From: Candidatus Kapaibacterium sp. | GTDB taxonomy: Bacteria; Bacteroidota; Ignavibacteria; Kapaibacteriales; WFXC01 | Reading direction: 5' to 3' | NCBI GenBank assembly: GCA_027082775.1 | Contig: JALWUI010000159.1 | Span: forward strand, 1-44,580 | DNA: 44,580 nucleotides | In this document: piece by piece, positions 40,384-44,580 of the stretch | Position numbering within the stretch: the first letter of the stretch is position 1 | Layout: each line of letters opens with the position of its first letter | Program-made: the position numbers and the translations under genes | The notes under the pieces: model-generated | What the model was told of the DNA's origin: nothing | Database searches by the model: none | What the model saw: only the letters and a program-made list of their open reading frames with translations

Positions 40384-40910
40384 GCTTGTGGTGAGTTCCA
40401 GGGCGCACTGGCTGCAGGGACGGCTAATTTCCCTCCTGACACAGGGGCGCTGAGGGCATCGGGGTGAAGCGCTGTGCAGAGGGCTCTATGTTGAGAGCGT
40501 TGGCTGCCATTAATCCGTTGCCGTTGCATTCCTTTGTTTTCTGTTCCTTACCGCTCTTGCCATTCATATATCAAACACTGTGCCAAAGGGAAATTACCCT
40601 GCTTGCTATCGCCTTTCAAGGGTTATTGTCGGCAAATCCGATGCTCCTATAACCCACATTTCTCGCAAGAGAACAATCGTTCAAACGGCGTTGTGTTACA
40701 CTATGGTGTCAGGTTCCGTTGGCAGCGTCAGGGAAAATGCACACCTCAGAGTGTGCATTCCCAGCACGATATGGAGGGGCACAACGCCGCTTCGCCCACG
40801 GACGACCCGCCGATGCGATGCAGTGTGAGCGGAGGAGCCGATCTGGAATCTGTTTCGCAAATACGTGATGGTAGGGGGCAGACCGATGTGTCTGCCCTAT
40901 GTCAGATGCA

Positions 40911-40994
40911 GGAAGCGCCGGCTTTAGCCAGCAAAGAAAGTGCACCCTAAGGGGGTGCGTTTCCGGTGAATGCACACTGAAGTGTGCGCTCCCG
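40911..40994. repeat. Intergenic double-hairpin repeat plus partial second unit
   Basis: GGAAGC|GCCGGC-TTTA-GCCAGC|AAAGAAAG|TGCACCC..GGGGGTGC|GTTTCCGG then TGCACACTGAAGTGTGCGCTCCCGG. Confidence 0.8.
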
Positions 40995-41021
40995 GATCCT
41001 CTCCAATCCACATTTTCGGTC

Positions 41022-41052
41022 TTGCCTGTGTCCGGAATTTTTTGTATATTTG
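41022..41052 (+). promoter_or_regulatory. Bacteroidetes-type promoter (TTG-N20-TATATTTG)
   Basis: TTG at 41022-41024 and TATATTTG at 41045-41052, same spacing as 14461-14491. Confidence 0.65.
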
Positions 41053-41096
41053 TCCCATCCTTGAAAAGTCTGTTTCACAAATTCTGGAATCCTAAA

Positions 41097-42628
41097 ATGA
41101 TGAAACCGAAAACATTTTCTGCAAATCGTGTGTGTGTGTGTACACACTCCTGTTTCTGATGACCCTCCCGCTGGCAGCGCAGGGATTGTATGTCTGGAAA
41201 CTGCAACTGTATTGGGGGAAGGATTCCACATACGATTTTGATTTGCGGACACCGGCTATCCAGCGATCTGTTGTCGTAGGTATCAATCGCTTTCCGCTCA
41301 AAGGGAGACACGAGGTACACATTGGGGAAGCTGATGGAGGAGGTGGATATGATCAATTTATCCGATTCCGGGACGTAGGCGATCAGCACCTGGAAGGCAG
41401 GAGTGTGGTTCGAACGATTGATGGCATTGGGTATCTTGTAGCAGGGGTACGCTATACGACTGGTTCGCCAGACTCAGTGATGTTTTTATTCCGATGGGAC
41501 ACCAGCCATACGAACGTATGGGCACAACAGGTGCGGTTAGCAGATCCCTATGGTTTGCCGTATGAGACCGTAATGCCTACGAAGGTGATCAATTACCGGG
41601 GGCTGTATTATCTGGTTGGCGGTTATGGACGGATAGGCGGTCGTCAGGATGCGTTTTTGCTGAAGGTCGATGATCAGGGAGCAATTGGATGGGTGATGAT
41701 TTACCGGGATGTTGCAACACCGGATCACGACAAATCGCCGTTGTGGTTATGGGATTTGGAAGCAGCGCAGAGCAGTGGGGAAGTGGTGCTGGTCGGATCG
41801 CGGGTGACACTGTTTCGGAATGCGCTGCCGGATGTGGGATGTTTGAATGAGCGGCAGCAGGCGTGGATGGTGGTAGTTGATGGGAATAATGGGACGTTGC
41901 TGAGCAATGGGATCTATGCGGAGTACAAGGATCAGTGTACAGAGTTAAAGAAGGTGCGCGTCGCAGAGGAGATGGCAACGGGGAAGCAGTATGTATTGAG
42001 CTGTGGGTGGGGGACACATCGGATACCGGGGACCAGTGCGACGATTACACCGTTGACCTACAATGGGGAGTTAGGGAACTTAGCAGGGGGAAATTTGCAG
42101 TTTCAGATGACGCTGGTGGGGATGGGCGGCAATCCGGCGTATGAGCAATTTCGGGATCTGGAATACTGGATGGTACAGGACACGGTGCAGGATATGCTGG
42201 CGTATGTGGGGAGTGTTCGTGACAGCAGTTGGTACACGCCTGTGGGGCAGTGCTGGGACGGGTTCTGGTGGAAAGCAGGGAAAGAGATACACGTGATGCA
42301 GGGATTTTACTATGGTTGGGGGCAACCGCAGCCATATCGGTTGCGGCATATGGAGAAAGTTGAAGCGGATTCAGCATTGTATTTGTTGGGGTATGATGTA
42401 GCGATCTCGCGGGCAGTGTTATGGAAGACAGAGGGGAGGGTCTTTCGACCCAAAGGGGAAGTAGTGCAAGAGTGTCGAACGGAGGTTGCAGGGGCACCGG
42501 ATCGACCGTTTGGGTTGTATCAGGAGTCGATGGAAGCATTGCCGGGGAGCGTGATCGTCGATCCGTTGCAGGTGGAGCTTCTGGATAAGTGGGGATTTGG
42601 AATAGAGTGTTCTGGTACCCTGGATTGA
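41097..42628 (+). CDS. Secreted protein of unknown function; signal peptide currently out of frame because of (GT)7 tract
   Basis: ORF track gives 41132..42628; ATG 41097 MMKPKTFSANRVCV joins YTLLFLMTLPLAAQGLYVW only if one GT unit is removed. Confidence 0.75.
41128..41141 (+). repeat. (GT)7 dinucleotide tract in signal-peptide coding region
   Basis: AATC-GTGTGTGTGTGTGT-ACACAC read directly. Confidence 0.95.
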
Positions 42629-42673
42629 TCTCAGTAGCGGAGAAGGGTGAGTGATCCCGCAAGGAGGAAGGCA

Positions 42674-44580
42674 ATGAAAAAGGTGGTAGTGATTGCAATG
42701 ATCTGGAGTTTGCAGTGGGCTGGCAGCTGGGGGCAATGCCAGCCGGCAGCGTTCAGTAACAGCTATTTTGGTAAGGAGTTTTGGGTTTTACCTATACCAT
42801 TTACCTGGCAACACGTGCAACCAGTGGATTGGGCAATTGCGCTGATAGCACCGTATGGCGCAGAGGTACGGGTGGATCTTCCAGCACTCCAGTGGCAGCT
42901 TCCTCCGATTCGCCTGGCTCCGGGGGAAGCGAAGATGCTGAATACCGGGGAAGAATTGATCAGAATTGAGCAAATACCCATTGGGGAGATTATATCAAGG
43001 GTTATTCGTATCCGGTCGGATCGTCCGATAGCGGTCATTGTGCATAGTTTTTTCTGGAGCTTTGATGTTCCCCGTCCGACGTATAGTGCTATGCCTTCGC
43101 AATATGTTGCCTATCCTCTGTCGGTGTGGGGGCGACATTACTTGCACGCGGGATATTATGACAGCTATTGGATGAGATCTTATCCGGAAAGTGTAACCGC
43201 GCCAGCGGGATTTATGATCATAGCTAAAGAAGACGGGACAGCCGTGACGATCCGGGTTCGGGGCAAGGGCTGGGGATGGATCCGCTTTCGGGGTAATGAT
43301 GAAAAGCTGGTGTTTCCACGGGATTGGGGAAAAACCTATCAGGTGGTGTTGCGCAAGGGGGAAGTGCTGAATTTTGGGAGTCTGGGACAGAGCTACATTT
43401 ATGACAATGGACAACATACGTTTGGAGGACTGGACTTCAGCGGGACAGAAATTAACGCCAATAAACCCATTGGGGTTATCTCGTACCATGCGAACGTGCC
43501 AGCGCCGTACAACTTATGGCATTCACTGGGGTATGCTATGGGCGATGAGACTATAGCTGAGATGTTACCGCCAGTAGCGGCGTGGGGCAAACAATTTTAT
43601 GCCCGTTCGGTACGGGGGCAACGCCAGTGGGTTCGGCTGGAGAAAGGAGATAATTTCCGGGTAATCGCGCTGGAGGCAAACACAGTCTTTACCGTGCGGT
43701 GGTATGATCCGCAGAGCGGACAATTGAAAGGACAATGGTCGGGACTGCTTCGGCGGGCAGGGGAGTTTATGGATTACGTTGTTTTCGAGAATCTTCCGGA
43801 GTGGATCGAGGGGTACTCGGTCTGGGAAGCAGATAAGCCAGTGATGTTGATCCAGTACGGTGGGAATCAGGCAGATGGGAGCTGGGTATTTCAGTGGGTA
43901 GCATCGCCGGAGCAGTATTTGTGTGAGCACTGGTATTACCAGTGGCAGAGCGGCGGTTTTAGCAATCAGGCGAACATCGTGACGGTATCGGAGCAGGGCG
44001 GAGAAGCGATCAAGGGGATAGAGTATGACGGGGAGCCGTTATGGCAGCGGTATCCGGGGATTGTGGTGCAGCAGATTCCCGGGGAGGCAGTCTGGGGGAT
44101 ACAGGTGAGTGGATTAGAGGCGGGAGGGCATCAGATCAGGGCGCCGGTACCAATGATGGTGCAACCGAATCAGTTGGGTACCGATGTTTCGCAGGCTATG
44201 TTTGCCACCGGCTACACCTTAGCGGCGTGGAACCGATTGGGGAAGCTGGACACGGAAGCGCCACGATTGCAGCGGCAGGATAGCTGCGGTATCGCCACCG
44301 TTACCGCCCGTGATGACTCCCTCGATCTTCCCTACGAAGATACCGGCATTAGCAGAGTGGAACTGCTCAGCGATCGGTCCTATAACTACCGCCTCCGAAT
44401 GGTCTCACCACCGGTGCTGGAAAACCGCGGCGAGGGGTACTGGCGACAGATCCGCTTCCGACTGGAAGTGATCGATCCTGCCCGTGATGGCAAAGCGGTC
44501 TATGGGGTGGTGGACTGGCGGGGCAATGTGCGGCTGGATAGTGTGGTGTACGATGCACCGGAACTGGCACTGAGTGACAC
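42674..44580 (+). CDS. Large secreted IgGFc-binding-domain-like protein, partial (runs off window; absent from ORF track)
   Basis: RBS AAGGAGG then MKKVVVIAMIWSLQWAGSWGQCQPAAFSNSYFGKEFWVLPIPF...VIRIRSDRPIAVIVHS...AGFMIIAKEDGTAVTIRVRG...NKPIGVISYHANVPAPYN; no stop to window end. Confidence 0.7.
   Translation, partial: MKKVVVIAMIWSLQWAGSWGQCQPAAFSNSYFGKEFWVLPIPFTWQHVQPVDWAIALIAPYGAEVRVDLPALQWQLPPIRLAPGEAKMLNTGEELIRIEQIPIGEIISRVIRIRSDRPIAVIVHSFFWSFDVPRPTYSAMPSQYVAYPLSVWGRHYLHAGYYDSYWMRSYPESVTAPAGFMIIAKEDGTAVTIRVRGKGWGWIRFRGNDEKLVFPRDWGKTYQVVLRKGEVLNFGSLGQSYIYDNGQHTFGGLDFSGTEINANKPIGVISYHANVPAPYNLWHSLGYAMGDETIAEMLPPVAAWGKQFYARSVRGQRQWVRLEKGDNFRVIALEANTVFTVRWYDPQSGQLKGQWSGLLRRAGEFMDYVVFENLPEWIEGYSVWEADKPVMLIQYGGNQADGSWVFQWVASPEQYLCEHWYYQWQSGGFSNQANIVTVSEQGGEAIKGIEYDGEPLWQRYPGIVVQQIPGEAVWGIQVSGLEAGGHQIRAPVPMMVQPNQLGTDVSQAMFATGYTLAAWNRLGKLDTEAPRLQRQDSCGIATVTARDDSLDLPYEDTGISRVELLSDRSYNYRLRMVSPPVLENRGEGYWRQIRFRLEVIDPARDGKAVYGVVDWRGNVRLDSVVYDAPELALSD

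Noticed and set aside
40534-40950. 138-aa plus-strand ORF
   Set aside because: Spans several palindromic repeat modules; repeat-derived translation

Overview
The window looks like an origin-proximal chromosomal segment from an FCB-type bacterium. Chlorobi/Kapabacteria-like affiliation is inferred from TAnnTTTG promoters, T9SS-like C-termini and protein style. I support about 35 coding genes and one tRNA (initiator Met, CAT). Recognisable genes: cmk (partial), HAD phosphatase, ychF, pheT, uspA, fbp, DUF434, eIF2B-like, bacilliredoxin, M28 peptidase, cdsA, a MacB-type ABC efflux operon with adaptor and TolC, endonuclease I, HDAC-like, EEP nuclease, mnmG and mnmE. The most interesting signals are: (1) twelve DnaA-box-like 9-mers in about 225 bp (9360-9582) at a visible strand-composition switch, a strong oriC candidate; (2) two perfect parS-like palindromes TGTTCCACGTGGAACA at the two ends of mnmG; (3) two secreted-protein genes, a subtilase and an unknown protein leading an IgGFc-like gene, each with a simple repeat (G11; (GT)7) inside the signal-peptide coding region, each out of frame by exactly one repeat unit, and each behind the same TTG-N20-TATATTTG promoter, which suggests a two-locus phase-variable secreted-protein system; (4) an in-frame amber codon in cdsA at a conserved Tyr position; (5) a family of intergenic double-hairpin (three-way-junction) repeats; (6) a partial IgGFc-binding-like ORF running off the right edge that is absent from the ORF track and shows a strand-skew reversal inside the ORF. 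No database search or computation was run; all family names are pattern recognition.
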